Assembly: GCA_900549665.1 (NCBI GenBank)
Contig: URPH01000022.1
Coordinates: forward strand, 1 to 52,517
Direction: 5' to 3'
Length of the DNA: 52,517 nt
Source of the DNA: an uncultured Lachnospiraceae bacterium
GTDB taxonomy: Bacteria > Bacillota > Clostridia > Lachnospirales > Lachnospiraceae
This document shows, piece after piece, positions 15,819-26,000 of this stretch. Both the position numbers and the translations under genes were made by a program. The first letter of the stretch is position 1. Each line of letters opens with the position of its first letter. A model generated the notes under the pieces. The model ran no database searches and was not told the DNA's origin. It saw only the letters and a program-made list of their open reading frames with translations.

Positions 15819-17000
15819 ATGAATATAAAGTGTAAAAACTGCGGGGGTATTCTGGAATTTGATCCGGAGCTTCAAAAAATGGTATGCAGCCATTGCCTGA
15901 GCATGTTTCCGGTAGCGGAAACAGAAAAAAAACATACAACGGTCTTTGATTCTTCTCATTTTTCACAAGAAAACAATGTCGCGGACGAACTCATGGACGT
16001 CGATATTTATACCTGCGAGAGCTGTGGAGCCGAGCTTATCATCAATGATGTCGAGCTTGCTTCCTACTGTGTCTACTGCGGTCAGCCCTCCATTGTATTC
16101 AGCCGTACCGAAAAGCGCCTCCGCCCTCAGTACATCATTCCTTTTAAAATCAGCAAAAACCAGGCAGGCACGGCGATCCGCGAAAAATTTGTCAAAAGCG
16201 AATATCTTGATAAGGATGACAAATTTTTTGCACCGGAGCTTCTGCGCGGAATTTATATACCATATGGCATGTTCTGCTTTCACGCAAATGACGAAGCCTA
16301 TATAAGAGGTGTACCCTATATGGTAAACAAAAAACAGAACCACTTTCCCCAATATTATTATCGAAAGGTTTTTGCGCGGATCGGTCACATTCCGGTAGAC
16401 GCGTCCTTTCATTTTCCCAACAGGTCGGCAGATAAGCTGGAGCCCTTTTCAGATCAGGATCTGACCGAATTTGACAGTGGCTTTTTATCCGGCTATTACG
16501 CTGATCTGCGCGATGAGGATTTCAATCTTTTGCGGTCCCGTGCCGTATCAAGAGCCAAAAAAATACTTACCTCGCGCCTCTTATCCATTCCTATGGTCGA
16601 GCATCCTGTTTTGATAAAGGATAATCCGCAGATAAAATGTGTCAAAGAAATATATGCTCTTTTACCGGTCTGGTTTATGGTCATCGAACACAAGGGCGAA
16701 AAATATACGATCATGGTAAACGGTCAGACGGGAAAAGTCGTCGGAACGCTCCCTGTTTCTTATAAAAAGATTGCTTTTTTCTTTATTATGAGCTTCATTG
16801 TATGCTTTTTGATGATATCTACCCTATCCCTGATCGCGGCATTTACCGGCTATTTCCAGATTGCATTTTTGGCATACGCACTCGGCTCACCGCTTTTATT
16901 GTATGAGGGCATCAAAAAGATCAGAAAATACCGGCGCGACAAGCAGCTGTCCACCTCTGAAACGATTAAAAATTTTGTAAAGGAAAGGCAGGAATACTAA
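15819..17000 (+). CDS. double zinc-ribbon protein with C-terminal membrane segments
   Basis: A 393-residue protein with two zinc ribbons at its N-terminus: Cys5/Cys8 with Cys23/Cys26, and Cys66/Cys69 with Cys84/Cys87. A β-rich central region of about 200 residues follows (QYIIPFKISKNQA, LRGIYIPYGMFCFHAND, LLPVWFMVIEHKGEKY). Two membrane helices (about 310-355) and a basic tail end the protein. Clostridial members are usually annotated as TFIIB-type zinc ribbon-containing or hypothetical, without known function. The ATG at 15819 has GAGGGG six bases upstream; an upstream in-frame ATG at 15750 has no good site. The next gene follows after one base, so the two are a pair. Confidence 0.8.
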   Translation: MNIKCKNCGGILEFDPELQKMVCSHCLSMFPVAETEKKHTTVFDSSHFSQENNVADELMDVDIYTCESCGAELIINDVELASYCVYCGQPSIVFSRTEKRLRPQYIIPFKISKNQAGTAIREKFVKSEYLDKDDKFFAPELLRGIYIPYGMFCFHANDEAYIRGVPYMVNKKQNHFPQYYYRKVFARIGHIPVDASFHFPNRSADKLEPFSDQDLTEFDSGFLSGYYADLRDEDFNLLRSRAVSRAKKILTSRLLSIPMVEHPVLIKDNPQIKCVKEIYALLPVWFMVIEHKGEKYTIMVNGQTGKVVGTLPVSYKKIAFFFIMSFIVCFLMISTLSLIAAFTGYFQIAFLAYALGSPLLLYEGIKKIRKYRRDKQLSTSETIKNFVKERQEY

Positions 17001-17001
17001 T

Positions 17002-17196
17002 ATGGACTATCTTGGTTATATGTTAATCGGTACCATTGTTTTATCACTTTGTGCCGCCTTTTTTACCGTTGCAGACGCATACACAAGGATCAATGACCAT
17101 GGCGACTTTACCGAGGACAGTCAGGCCTACATGAAGGACTTTGATGTGTTGGAACAGGAACGCGGCATCGACCCGTCCTCCATTCCATCCGGGTAA
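17002..17196 (+). CDS. small membrane protein paired with the zinc-ribbon protein
   Basis: A 64-residue protein with one N-terminal membrane helix (about 5-25) and an acidic soluble tail that includes a predicted helix DSQAYMKDFDVLEQERG. It starts one base after the zinc-ribbon stop codon and is closed by a terminator at 17201, so it is the end of this transcript and probably works with its partner at the membrane. I do not recognise a family. Confidence 0.65.
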   Translation: MDYLGYMLIGTIVLSLCAAFFTVADAYTRINDHGDFTEDSQAYMKDFDVLEQERGIDPSSIPSG

Positions 17197-17200
17197 TCCA

Positions 17201-17231
17201 AAAACACTGCTAAAACAGGCAGTGTTTTTTT
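17201..17231 (+). terminator. Rho-independent terminator after the small membrane gene
   Basis: A perfect 10-base stem (AAAACACTGC pairing with GCAGTGTTTT) with an eight-base loop, followed by a run of T. It lies five bases after the stop codon. Confidence 0.92.
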
Positions 17232-17267
17232 GTGCATTTTTTCTTTGGAATTCTCTTTTCCTCCTAT

Positions 17268-17295
17268 TTTACAGGTTTCTGATTTTTGATATAAT
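17268..17295 (+). promoter_or_regulatory. promoter of the hybrid histidine kinase
   Basis: TTTACA (17268-17273), a 16-base spacer and a perfect TATAAT (17290-17295). It is located just after the upstream terminator and about 60 bases before the kinase ATG. Confidence 0.8.
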
Positions 17296-17355
17296 GTTTA
17301 TTAGGTATGAATTTGGGTATTTTCCAAAAATGAAATGTAGAGGGAGAGAGAAAAA

Positions 17356-19479
17356 ATGTTGATTATTATCATTTTATTAGCGATTCTGCTCGCAGTTTCT
17401 GTATTTTTTAATTACAGACTTTACACAGGCAACAAACCACAGCCCGCAAGCTCCGTTCAGATCGCGACCAAAGAAATCTTGAATCATGACGTCGGAGCGG
17501 TTCTTATTATTTCCAACGGCGACAAAATCGTTTATTACAACAACGAATTTGCACAGCTGTTTCCAATCATCAAGAATCTCACCACCATCGCCGATCAGCC
17601 CGGTATCCAGAAGCTGTTTGCATCCAAGGAATATGTTTCGGAAGAGTTTTCCAAAATTTATGAGATCCGGTCCAACTGGCTCGACACCGGGGAATTTGAC
17701 GGCCGTTATGCATGGCTTACCGATATTACCGGCCACTACCGCACCAACAACCAGTTGCAAAAGCTAAAGGAGCAGGCCGAGGCAGCCAACAAAGCCAAAT
17801 CCAACTTCCTTGCCAATATGTCACACGAGATCCGTACTCCGATCAATACCGTGCTTGGTATGGATGAGATCATCATTCGTGAAGCCACCGAAAAAAATGT
17901 TATCGGATATGCCGAGAATATCCGCGATGCAGGCACCACACTTCTTTCACTTGTCAACGACCTTCTGGATTTCTCCAAGATCGAATGCGGCAAAATGGAA
18001 ATCCTGCCTGTTGAATATGAAATTGCTACTGTACTTTCCGAAGTTATCAATATGTTTGAGATCAAGGTTGCCAACAAGGGCCTTGAGTTTAACACGATCG
18101 TAGCCGAAAGCATCCCTTATCTCCTATATGGTGATGATGTCCGTCTGCGTCAGATCATCATCAATCTGTTATCCAATGCCGTAAAATATACCAACGAAGG
18201 TACCATTACCTTAAAGGTAGGCTGGGAAGAGGCCGGTGATTCATCCCTCAACCTGATCGTATCCGTAAGCGATACCGGGATTGGAATCAAAGAAGATGAT
18301 ATCGAAAAATTATTCCTTTCCTTCGAGCGCATCGAAGAAAGACGCAACCGCAATATCGAAGGCACCGGCCTTGGCTTAAGTATCTCCAGACAATTACTAA
18401 ACTTAATGCAGTCCGATCTGAAGGTACAGAGTACATACGGCGCCGGATCCACCTTCTCCTTTGTATTAAAACAGGGCATCCGCGACCGCAAGCCCATCGG
18501 CAAATTCCGTGAGAAATATGCTTACAGTCGTGAGAAGCACAAAAAATACCGCACAACCTTTGTTGCCCCCAATGCCCGCATTCTGGTCGTTGATGACAAC
18601 GCCATGAATATTTCCGTTGTAGAGGGTCTGTTAAAGAGCACACAGATTCAGGTAGACAAAGCCTCCGGCGGTCTCGAAGCTCTTGAAAAATGTGAAAATA
18701 CTTATTACGATCTGATCCTGATGGATCACATGATGCCCAATATTGACGGTATCGAAACACTGCACCGCCTAAAAGCAATTGACGGTCCCAATGTTGACAC
18801 GCCTGTCATTGTCCTGACAGCCAATGCCGTTGCCGGTGCCAAGGAAATGTATGAAAACGAAGGCTTCATCGACTACATGTCCAAGCCGATCCAGGGCAAG
18901 CCTTTGGAAGAAAAAATCCTCCAGTATCTGCCTGAAAACCGCTATGTACTGGTCGAATATGACAAAGTGGAACAGGATTTATACAGCAAGCTCTGGGATG
19001 CTGTAGCCAGAGAGATCCGTTCTGAATATGATTTTAAACTGATCGATGTACGTTCTGCTGTCGAATCAGCCGAAGGAAGCAAAGAAACCTTCCGTTTCTT
19101 ACTGCAGTCCTTCTATGACAACTCCGACAAATGCAAGCACGATATCACGACTTCCTACGAACAGGAGGATTACAAAAACTACACCATCTATGTACACGCC
19201 CTGAAAAGCACCTCCAAGATGATAGGAGCACTTGGGTTATCTGAAAAAGCCAAGGCGCTGGAAATGGCGGGAAAAGACAATGATATTGACTTTATCAGAG
19301 CCAATCATGCCGACCTGCTGCCTCTCTACGACAGCATCATCGCTGAAATCGCAGATTATCTTGAGAAGGTAAAGCCTGATATTGAAGAAGAGGCTGCTGT
19401 AGAAGTAGATGAAAACGTTGCCCGCGCGATTGAGGAAGCAAAAGCAAAAGACAATACAGAAAAAAACGACAAAGCTTAA
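17356..19479 (+). CDS. hybrid histidine kinase with receiver and Hpt domains
   Basis: A 707-residue membrane-tethered sensor. Order: one N-terminal membrane helix (1-20); a PAS-like region (about 40-130); HisKA with His157 (NMSHEIRTP); a HATPase domain with N-box near 270-278 (IINLLSNAVKYT), G1 DTGIG and G2 GTGLGLS; a receiver with Asp413/Asp414, phospho-acceptor Asp457 and Lys510; and a C-terminal Hpt domain with His614 (VHALKSTSK). All phosphorelay residues are present (His157 to Asp457 to His614), so it can pass phosphate to a separate response regulator. Having only a short membrane segment, it probably senses a cytoplasmic or membrane signal. The nearest candidate partner is the convergent single-domain regulator at 19.6 kb. 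AGGGAG precedes the ATG. Confidence 0.94.
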   Translation: MLIIIILLAILLAVSVFFNYRLYTGNKPQPASSVQIATKEILNHDVGAVLIISNGDKIVYYNNEFAQLFPIIKNLTTIADQPGIQKLFASKEYVSEEFSKIYEIRSNWLDTGEFDGRYAWLTDITGHYRTNNQLQKLKEQAEAANKAKSNFLANMSHEIRTPINTVLGMDEIIIREATEKNVIGYAENIRDAGTTLLSLVNDLLDFSKIECGKMEILPVEYEIATVLSEVINMFEIKVANKGLEFNTIVAESIPYLLYGDDVRLRQIIINLLSNAVKYTNEGTITLKVGWEEAGDSSLNLIVSVSDTGIGIKEDDIEKLFLSFERIEERRNRNIEGTGLGLSISRQLLNLMQSDLKVQSTYGAGSTFSFVLKQGIRDRKPIGKFREKYAYSREKHKKYRTTFVAPNARILVVDDNAMNISVVEGLLKSTQIQVDKASGGLEALEKCENTYYDLILMDHMMPNIDGIETLHRLKAIDGPNVDTPVIVLTANAVAGAKEMYENEGFIDYMSKPIQGKPLEEKILQYLPENRYVLVEYDKVEQDLYSKLWDAVAREIRSEYDFKLIDVRSAVESAEGSKETFRFLLQSFYDNSDKCKHDITTSYEQEDYKNYTIYVHALKSTSKMIGALGLSEKAKALEMAGKDNDIDFIRANHADLLPLYDSIIAEIADYLEKVKPDIEEEAAVEVDENVARAIEEAKAKDNTEKNDKA

Positions 19480-19534
19480 AATACCGGCAATCATTCTTTT
19501 ATATCAATACTGCTCTTTCATCAGATAAGAGCAC

Positions 19535-19579
19535 AAAATAAAACGCCTGACTACAAATGTAGCTTAGGCGTTTTATTTT
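19535..19579. terminator. bidirectional terminator between kinase and response regulator
   Basis: A long inverted repeat: AAAATAAAACGCCTGA pairs with TTAGGCGTTTTATTTT with one mismatch, and an inner CTAC/GTAG extends the stem. A-rich and T-rich flanks serve both strands, fitting the convergent genes on either side. Confidence 0.9.
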
Positions 19580-19633
19580 ATCCATCAAACAGATCCGTAA
19601 TCTGTCTGCCATTATGTATCAGCTATCTCAGAC

Positions 19634-20011
19634 TCAGCCGTCAACTTCTTCAAAATAAGCACGTATCTTGGCCAAAAGACTGAATTTACCAATCGGCTTT
19701 AAGATATATCCGATCGGATCCAGCTTGAGACATTCACTGATCTTGTTGGTATCAGAAACTCCGGTTAAAAAGAATACCGGCAGATCCTTTAACTCTTCAT
19801 CATTACGGATAACCTCGAGCGTCTCTTTTCCATTCATGCCGGGCATCAGATAATCAAGCAATACCAGATCCGGTCTCTTTTCCCTGATCATATCAAGAGC
19901 TTCCTGCCCATTGGTCGCGGTTGTTACACGATAACTGTCCCTTAGAAATGTGTATAATAGCTGTAACATATTCTGATCATCATCCACGACCAGTATTTTC
20001 CTCTCATCCAT
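19634..20011 (-). CDS. single-domain response regulator (CheY-like)
   Basis: A 125-residue receiver domain with no output domain. Key residues are Asp10-Asp12 (VVDDD), phospho-acceptor Asp53 (LLDYLMPG), Thr83 and Lys105 (ILKPIG). Such proteins act by protein contact or as phosphorelay intermediates. It faces the hybrid kinase across a shared terminator, so it is a good but unproven partner. GGGGGA precedes the ATG by seven bases. Confidence 0.92.
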   Translation of the reverse strand: MDERKILVVDDDQNMLQLLYTFLRDSYRVTTATNGQEALDMIREKRPDLVLLDYLMPGMNGKETLEVIRNDEELKDLPVFFLTGVSDTNKISECLKLDPIGYILKPIGKFSLLAKIRAYFEEVDG

Positions 20012-20051
20012 CGTATATCCCCCTTTTCTTTAATCTATCATGTCCTATACC

Positions 20052-20081
20052 ATAATATCATATTCTCCATATCGGTTTCAA
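20052..20081 (-). promoter_or_regulatory. promoter of the single-domain response regulator
   Basis: On the minus strand TTGAAA (20076-20081), an 18-base spacer and TATTAT (20052-20057). The -35 box overlaps the last codons of the upstream glycosyltransferase. Confidence 0.6.
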
Positions 20082-21277
20082 TCAATGCTTTCTAAAATTT
20101 TGATAACCTCTTTACTGCGGTCAGCCCAGGTATGCCCATTCTTTGCCATCCGATAACCCGAATCCGCAATCCTCTGCATCTTGTCCGGATCATCTAAAAG
20201 TCCACGCACAATGACAGGCAGCCTCGAAAGCTCATCAAGCGCATATACAGCAGCATTTTCTCCATCCCTCAGGATTTCATCAAGATACACCGAGGAATCG
20301 GTCACACAAACGGCTCCGTTTAACATGGAATTGAAAATCCTGTCATGTGCCCCATCCTTAAACCACGGCATCACATTCAGGGAAATCTTGCCCTGGGATA
20401 TTTTTTCAAGACAGCCAAGCGAATCCAGACTGCCGCCTACGATGATATTTTCTTTGGCACTGCATACAAGCTGCTCCCATCCGCTTCCGAAAACATGTAC
20501 CCGGATGCCGGCCTCCGCTAAGATACGCACAGCCTCTCCCCGGAAAAAGAACCGGATATACATGTCCAGAAAGATAATATGCCCCATTGTCTCCTTGAGC
20601 TCCTCATGAGTTGCCTCAGGAATTTCCCGCAGGATATGTTCCTTCATCACATCCTCAAGCAGACGGTCCGGATGCGCCTTGAGTTCATTGATAACACCCA
20701 TATAAAAAGCAGTGTACTCATCATCAATCCGCTCTATATAGACATTGAAATTTTCCGGAGCCTCATAATTGCCCACAAATACAACATCCATAGGTCTGTC
20801 AGCTATTTTGGGGTAATTTCCGTCCTCATAAAGACCGGTCCCGCCAAGCGGCAGAAACGGCCCACGCCGGATATCGGGAAAATATTCCTGCATATAGCGG
20901 TCATGATTTCTGTCAATGCTGACATGGATATAACGCTTTGGAAGGCATTCAAAAAAATGATGATAATAAAACGGATGGTCTACAACAATATTGATGCAAG
21001 GAATATCAAAGGTATCCCAGATATAACCACCCATTTCTTCATCATATACAATTTCATTTTTTCCGCACAGACCATGATAATTGAAGGTAACAACCGCCGT
21101 TTCTCCCCGTTTGATAAACCGCAGAAGCCCCGATGCACTTTTTGCAGCCTTCTCATAGTCAAAAAAATACGTCTGATAGCCTTCTTTTAAGAATGTTTTT
21201 TCCATCTGCCGCGAAAAATATCCGGTCGTCTCAATATCTCCCTCAAAAAAAATGATCCGATTTATTTTGCCCTGCAT
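20078..21277 (-). CDS. CgeB-like glycosyltransferase
   Basis: A predicted 399-residue soluble glycosyltransferase. The C-terminal part (ISLNVMPWFKDGAHDRIFNSMLNG, then AVCVTDSSVYLDEIL) is characteristic of the CgeB/Glyco_trans_1_2 family with a GT-B fold. The N-terminal half has FFEGDIETTGY and a donor-side DHPFYYHHFF stretch. The ATG at 21277 follows GGAGGTG by seven bases; the in-frame upstream extension of nine residues lacks a site. It starts 56 bases after a polytopic membrane protein gene and probably shares its transcript. Relatives modify spore surface, flagellin or surface glycans; the substrate here is not known. Confidence 0.75.
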   Translation of the reverse strand: MQGKINRIIFFEGDIETTGYFSRQMEKTFLKEGYQTYFFDYEKAAKSASGLLRFIKRGETAVVTFNYHGLCGKNEIVYDEEMGGYIWDTFDIPCINIVVDHPFYYHHFFECLPKRYIHVSIDRNHDRYMQEYFPDIRRGPFLPLGGTGLYEDGNYPKIADRPMDVVFVGNYEAPENFNVYIERIDDEYTAFYMGVINELKAHPDRLLEDVMKEHILREIPEATHEELKETMGHIIFLDMYIRFFFRGEAVRILAEAGIRVHVFGSGWEQLVCSAKENIIVGGSLDSLGCLEKISQGKISLNVMPWFKDGAHDRIFNSMLNGAVCVTDSSVYLDEILRDGENAAVYALDELSRLPVIVRGLLDDPDKMQRIADSGYRMAKNGHTWADRSKEVIKILESID

Positions 21278-21333
21278 CCCGCAGCACCTCCATCGTGTCG
21301 TCATTCGTATATATTATTTTCAAAAATGCCGTT

Positions 21334-22947
21334 CTATTCAGAAAACAGATACATGCCTTCTCCTTCGTAGATGACATAGTATTCATCCTCATACACCTTG
21401 ACAGAATCTGTCATGATCGTGATATCTCCCTGGAAAAGCGCCGGTTCCTCCGTCCTTGCAAGAAGTAAAAATGTCTTGCCGGTATGATAGCCCTTCTTGT
21501 AATACTCCTTGCGGCTCAGCCATTCATATGGTGCAGATCCGTTTTCATCACCGCCAAGATTGCCCACATGGATCTCTCCATTGGAAAGATACTCGGTCAC
21601 GTCTGCATTCCAGAAGGTCGCATATCCAAAATCATATCCGTTTTTTTCCAGAAAATCCATATAACCGTATCGCTTTTCACAGTCATTGTACTTGGTATCC
21701 TGCCACAATTCACCGTACAGGGACGCAAGCACCGTCACAACGACGATCGCAATGCACACCGGCTTAACAAGAAAATTGTCCGGCTTGTAATTTTGCAGAT
21801 AAATTCCCACCAGAAGAATGGCGATAATATAAACCGGCAGCCAGTAACGATACTGCTGCAGCACATCCGTAAACACCAGCATATACCAGTTGATGAAAAA
21901 GAGTGCATGGAAATAATATAAAAGCAGTCTCTGCGGCATCGTAAGAAGCTCCTTGCGGTGTTTGGTCAAAAAAGCGATCACATAGATCAAAAATACCAGA
22001 AAGGCGAATTTGACCACGTTGACAATCCCCAGTCCGCTGACAGCACCGATCTCCCGGTAACCGACAAACTCGATCATAAGCTTAACAGACACCAGAAAAC
22101 GGTCCATGACATCACCGATCGGCACAAAGCTTATCGGTGTCTGGTCAAAGCTGTAATTTGCTGCCAGATAGAATTTGTTGATCAGAAAGCCGATACCCGC
22201 AAAAAAGCAGAGAAGTATGGAAGTACCAAGCTTGAAAATAAGTCTGTTATCTGCTTTTTCTTCCCGGTCCACCCGGTCCAGAAAGAAAAATATCATCACA
22301 GACAAAACCATCGGCACATACAGACTTGCCAGATACCGAAGGCCTGACAGCCCCAAAATAAGCGCCGCCACACATAAAAGCACCAGTCTTATCCACGTGC
22401 TCTTCTTATCCTTTTTATCTTCCCGGTAAAAGAACATCAGCACACAGTATGTGCAGATCGTCTGTGATGTATAAAAATTGCCTAAAAGCATCATATCCAG
22501 ATATTCGTTGGACAGGGGCGCCGCCAAAAGAGCCATCATCAAAAACAGATTGCTCTTTTTGATGCCGAACCGCTTGCCTGTAAAATAAAAAACAACGACT
22601 AAAAGAACATCATAGAAAATAACGGAAATCAGCTTTACGACGCCAAAATCACTGATAAAACAGAATAACGGTGTCATGATAAGCTGCGTGTATACAATCC
22701 TGATCTCCGTCGAATAAAACCAGTTTTTGGAAAGCAGTCCGCCCTCCTCCGACAACAACTTGGAAAGCATCACCTCTGCCGCCATATCCGAATGCATCAG
22801 ATTGTCCGGCCAGAATACAAAATACAGAATGGATGCCAGCACAGTCACCACAGCCAGACATACCGCCACATAAAATCCGGCCCTGCTTTTTTGTATTTTA
22901 TAAAAAAAATCCGTTATCCGTTTTTTTACTCCCATATTCATCTCCAT
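21334..22947 (-). CDS. polytopic membrane protein, GT-C-like
   Basis: A 537-residue membrane protein with about eleven hydrophobic helices. Early in the protein is an acidic loop WPDNLMHSDMAAEVML, the position where GT-C enzymes carry their catalytic acid. A C-terminal soluble domain of about 110 residues follows (GYDFGYATFWNADVTEYLSNG). I infer a lipid-phosphate-sugar dependent glycosyltransferase or related envelope enzyme, without a specific family hit. The ATG at 22947 has AGGA seven bases upstream; a second in-frame ATG four codons in also has a good site, so the exact start is uncertain. It is the first gene of a pair with the CgeB-like glycosyltransferase. Confidence 0.68.
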   Translation of the reverse strand: MEMNMGVKKRITDFFYKIQKSRAGFYVAVCLAVVTVLASILYFVFWPDNLMHSDMAAEVMLSKLLSEEGGLLSKNWFYSTEIRIVYTQLIMTPLFCFISDFGVVKLISVIFYDVLLVVVFYFTGKRFGIKKSNLFLMMALLAAPLSNEYLDMMLLGNFYTSQTICTYCVLMFFYREDKKDKKSTWIRLVLLCVAALILGLSGLRYLASLYVPMVLSVMIFFFLDRVDREEKADNRLIFKLGTSILLCFFAGIGFLINKFYLAANYSFDQTPISFVPIGDVMDRFLVSVKLMIEFVGYREIGAVSGLGIVNVVKFAFLVFLIYVIAFLTKHRKELLTMPQRLLLYYFHALFFINWYMLVFTDVLQQYRYWLPVYIIAILLVGIYLQNYKPDNFLVKPVCIAIVVVTVLASLYGELWQDTKYNDCEKRYGYMDFLEKNGYDFGYATFWNADVTEYLSNGEIHVGNLGGDENGSAPYEWLSRKEYYKKGYHTGKTFLLLARTEEPALFQGDITIMTDSVKVYEDEYYVIYEGEGMYLFSE

Positions 22948-22966
22948 CTGATGTCCTCATGAGCTT

Positions 22967-22995
22967 TTGACCCTGACATCAATCTATTGTATAAT
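22967..22995 (+). promoter_or_regulatory. promoter of the 1025-residue membrane protein gene
   Basis: TTGACC (22967-22972), a 17-base spacer and a perfect TATAAT (22990-22995), with GGAGG shortly before the ATG at 23071. It lies in the 123-base gap between divergent membrane-protein genes. Confidence 0.85.
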
Positions 22996-23070
22996 CATTT
23001 TAACACATAACCTATTAAAAAAAAGCACTCAAAATACAATTCATACGAACGTTTTTATACGGAGGATTTT

Positions 23071-26000
23071 ATGCTCGCATTATTTCTTACTATCCTGCTT
23101 GCCGCACTCATCAGCTTAAAGCTTTTGCCCATAGTATCCGGCACGACACAGGAATTTACAGATTTTATCATAGAAAATGTATCATCGAGCGGTCTTAACA
23201 AATCAGCGGAATTATCGCTTTTCTGGGCAATAACCGTCGGTGGTGCCGTTTTTATGTGCCTGCTTCTTTTTTTGTATGAAAAAATGCAGAAAACAGCGGT
23301 TCCGGTAACTGCGCGCACAATAGCTCCCACCGTTCAGAGTTCTCTGTCCCCTTTAGGCCCAGATGACCGCACAGACAGCTATACAGATGCCATATTCTGT
23401 CCGTGTCTCTGTTTGTGCGCAACGGCTATCCCTTTTTTTGTATATCTGATCCTCTACAAACAGGTATCGCTTCCGCTTCTCTTTTTTGCCGGATTGTCCC
23501 TTTTTTCAATGATCAAACGCAAGACTGATATCCGTATGCTGCTTCTTACCTATGTGCTGACTTATTATGGCATTGTATCGGTTTTAAGCTTTGGATGCAG
23601 CTTTACAACGCAATTTGTCCTCTCCGGCTCCAAAATTTATATTCTGACACTATTGATCGGAACCGCTTTTCTGATACTTACCCATGTGATCAGAAAGCTT
23701 CATCCGGACAGTCTGTTTGCAAAATATCTGTTACTGGCTCTCCAGTGCCTGATGCCCGGTCTTTTCTCCGTGTATCTGATCGACAAATACCTTTATAAGG
23801 ATTCCTTGATCCGCGTCCGCTATGCGACCGGATATTATATTTTCTTCGGAGCTCTGATCGCTGTCCTGTTTTTTATTCTTATCCGGCATGCGATCCGGTA
23901 TTTCCGTGGAAAAAAAGATGATATTATCTGTTTTGTGACACCCATGATCATTTTCGCATACCATTCCTTTTGTGCGGCACCCATGTATGCACAGCCCGAT
24001 CAGCATCATCACGGCGAGCAGATGATCCCCTTCAACCAGATTTTTGAACATGGCCAGTCATTATATAATACCTACACACCGGTCTCCGGTCTGTTCCCCT
24101 TTGTCAATGGATTTATCCAGCATGGTATACTGGGTGGAACTGTAACAGATTATGCACCCGCTATATCGATAACGATGGTTATTTTTTGCTTCATCATCAT
24201 GTTTCTGATCTGCCAACACATCGGCGGCTCCAAGGCGCTGTTGTTTGCGGTGCTCTTCAACCTGCCCTGCTATAACAGACAGTACATGGTTCTTCCGGCG
24301 CTGTTATTACTAACCCTTCCCGGCTTATTAAAAAAACCGGCTCTCTGGATCTTCAGCTATATCCTGACCAGCTTTCTTTCCGGTCTGTACTATCCGCTCT
24401 TTGGCGCGGCGGTAATGCTTTCCATGGTTCCGGTCTGTCTTTGGGAGATCCGTGCACTGTGGGAGAAATCTCGTCGATCCGGGGCAGCTTTTCCTTCCTG
24501 TAGTCTGAAACAAGCCAATAAGGATATGTCTTCTGTCGCTTCTGACAATCTAAATATGAATACATCTTCTGCAAATTCGGCAGACAAACAACATAGGCGC
24601 CTGATGTCCGTTGGCTGTCTTATTTTATATGTTGCCCTATTTGCTGTCATTGCCTGCTCCATTCCGACGCTTTTCAGAATGTTAAAACATACTTTAACTT
24701 ATTCCTCGCAGACGATTCCGGCAGACGGAATCGCTTTATCCAACCAGACAGCTCCTGATTTCTTCATGCCTTACCTTGCAGATATGCCAACGCTCAGGCT
24801 TTATCTGTACATGGCTCTGCGCTTTTTATTACCTGCCATCGGAATCTGGCTGCTTCTCTATTTTGCATATCGGGCACTCCGCCAAAAAGATGTTTTCCGG
24901 TTTCTTTTATTTGCAGCCGGTATCATAACGCTTGTAATTTCATACAGTTATACGCTTGTACGCGCCGATGTCGGAAAAGTTCTCTCCCGCACCGGCCCGA
25001 TCCTGATCGCTGTTATCGGCATGTATCTGCCGGTCTGTCTGTTGTCACACAAGGAAATACTGAAAGAAAAAAAAGCAAACCTTCTGGCATTGGGCTTTTG
25101 TCTTTCTTTACCTTTTATCGTGTATATGCAGATCTCCCAGACCAAAAATCCCGATCTGTGGGTATATCCGGATGGCGATGCCAAGCTGGTCATGGACGAT
25201 AGCTCCAAGCTGTTTGCCTATTATACCGTGCCGGATACCTTTTTAAAATCCGGGGATACAGATCTGTCTCCCCGTTATCAGGCACTACTCGGCGACGGAT
25301 TTATGGTTGCCGACCAGGTTCATTACATCAAAGAATATGCAAAGGTTGTGGAAAAATGCGAACAGGTATCAGAGGATGTGACTTATATGGCCTTAGACGG
25401 TCAGGGCTTTTTTGATTATCTGGGAATTACCTGCTACGGCACCGGCTATATTCCTGCTGCCCGCAGCCTCAAGGCCCAGCAGGAGATCTGGGATTCCGAT
25501 CCGCAGAATCTACCGGTTGTTTTTTACATCCAGCCGGAATATGATTACTATATTTTCCGCTTCATGATGGATGCCGGTTACCTCTATAACCACGAGGATC
25601 ACGCCTTTTATCCACCCGGGCTGTATGATAAGCTGTACGCTGCAGGACTTGTAAGCGGCTGTGATGATTACCGAAAGGACTGCTCACCGCTCGATCTGGG
25701 GCTTTCAGCTGCATCCTTTGGTAATTCCTGCGATAGCTTTATGAAAAACAATGTACTGACATCAGAAACCGATCCCTCAGATCTAAAAAAACTTACCGGC
25801 AAAAGCTATGATGCCATGTATCTGGAATTTTCGGCAAAGCCTGCTGACAACCTGCTTGTGACAATATCCTTTACCGATACCGAAGGCAACTCTTTCGAGC
25901 AATATCAGACCACCTGCCAGTACGGTGACGGAGAGCTTTTAATACCGCTTGGCATGAATGCCTGCTGGACATTATCGGATATCAGCTCCTTTACCGTTTC

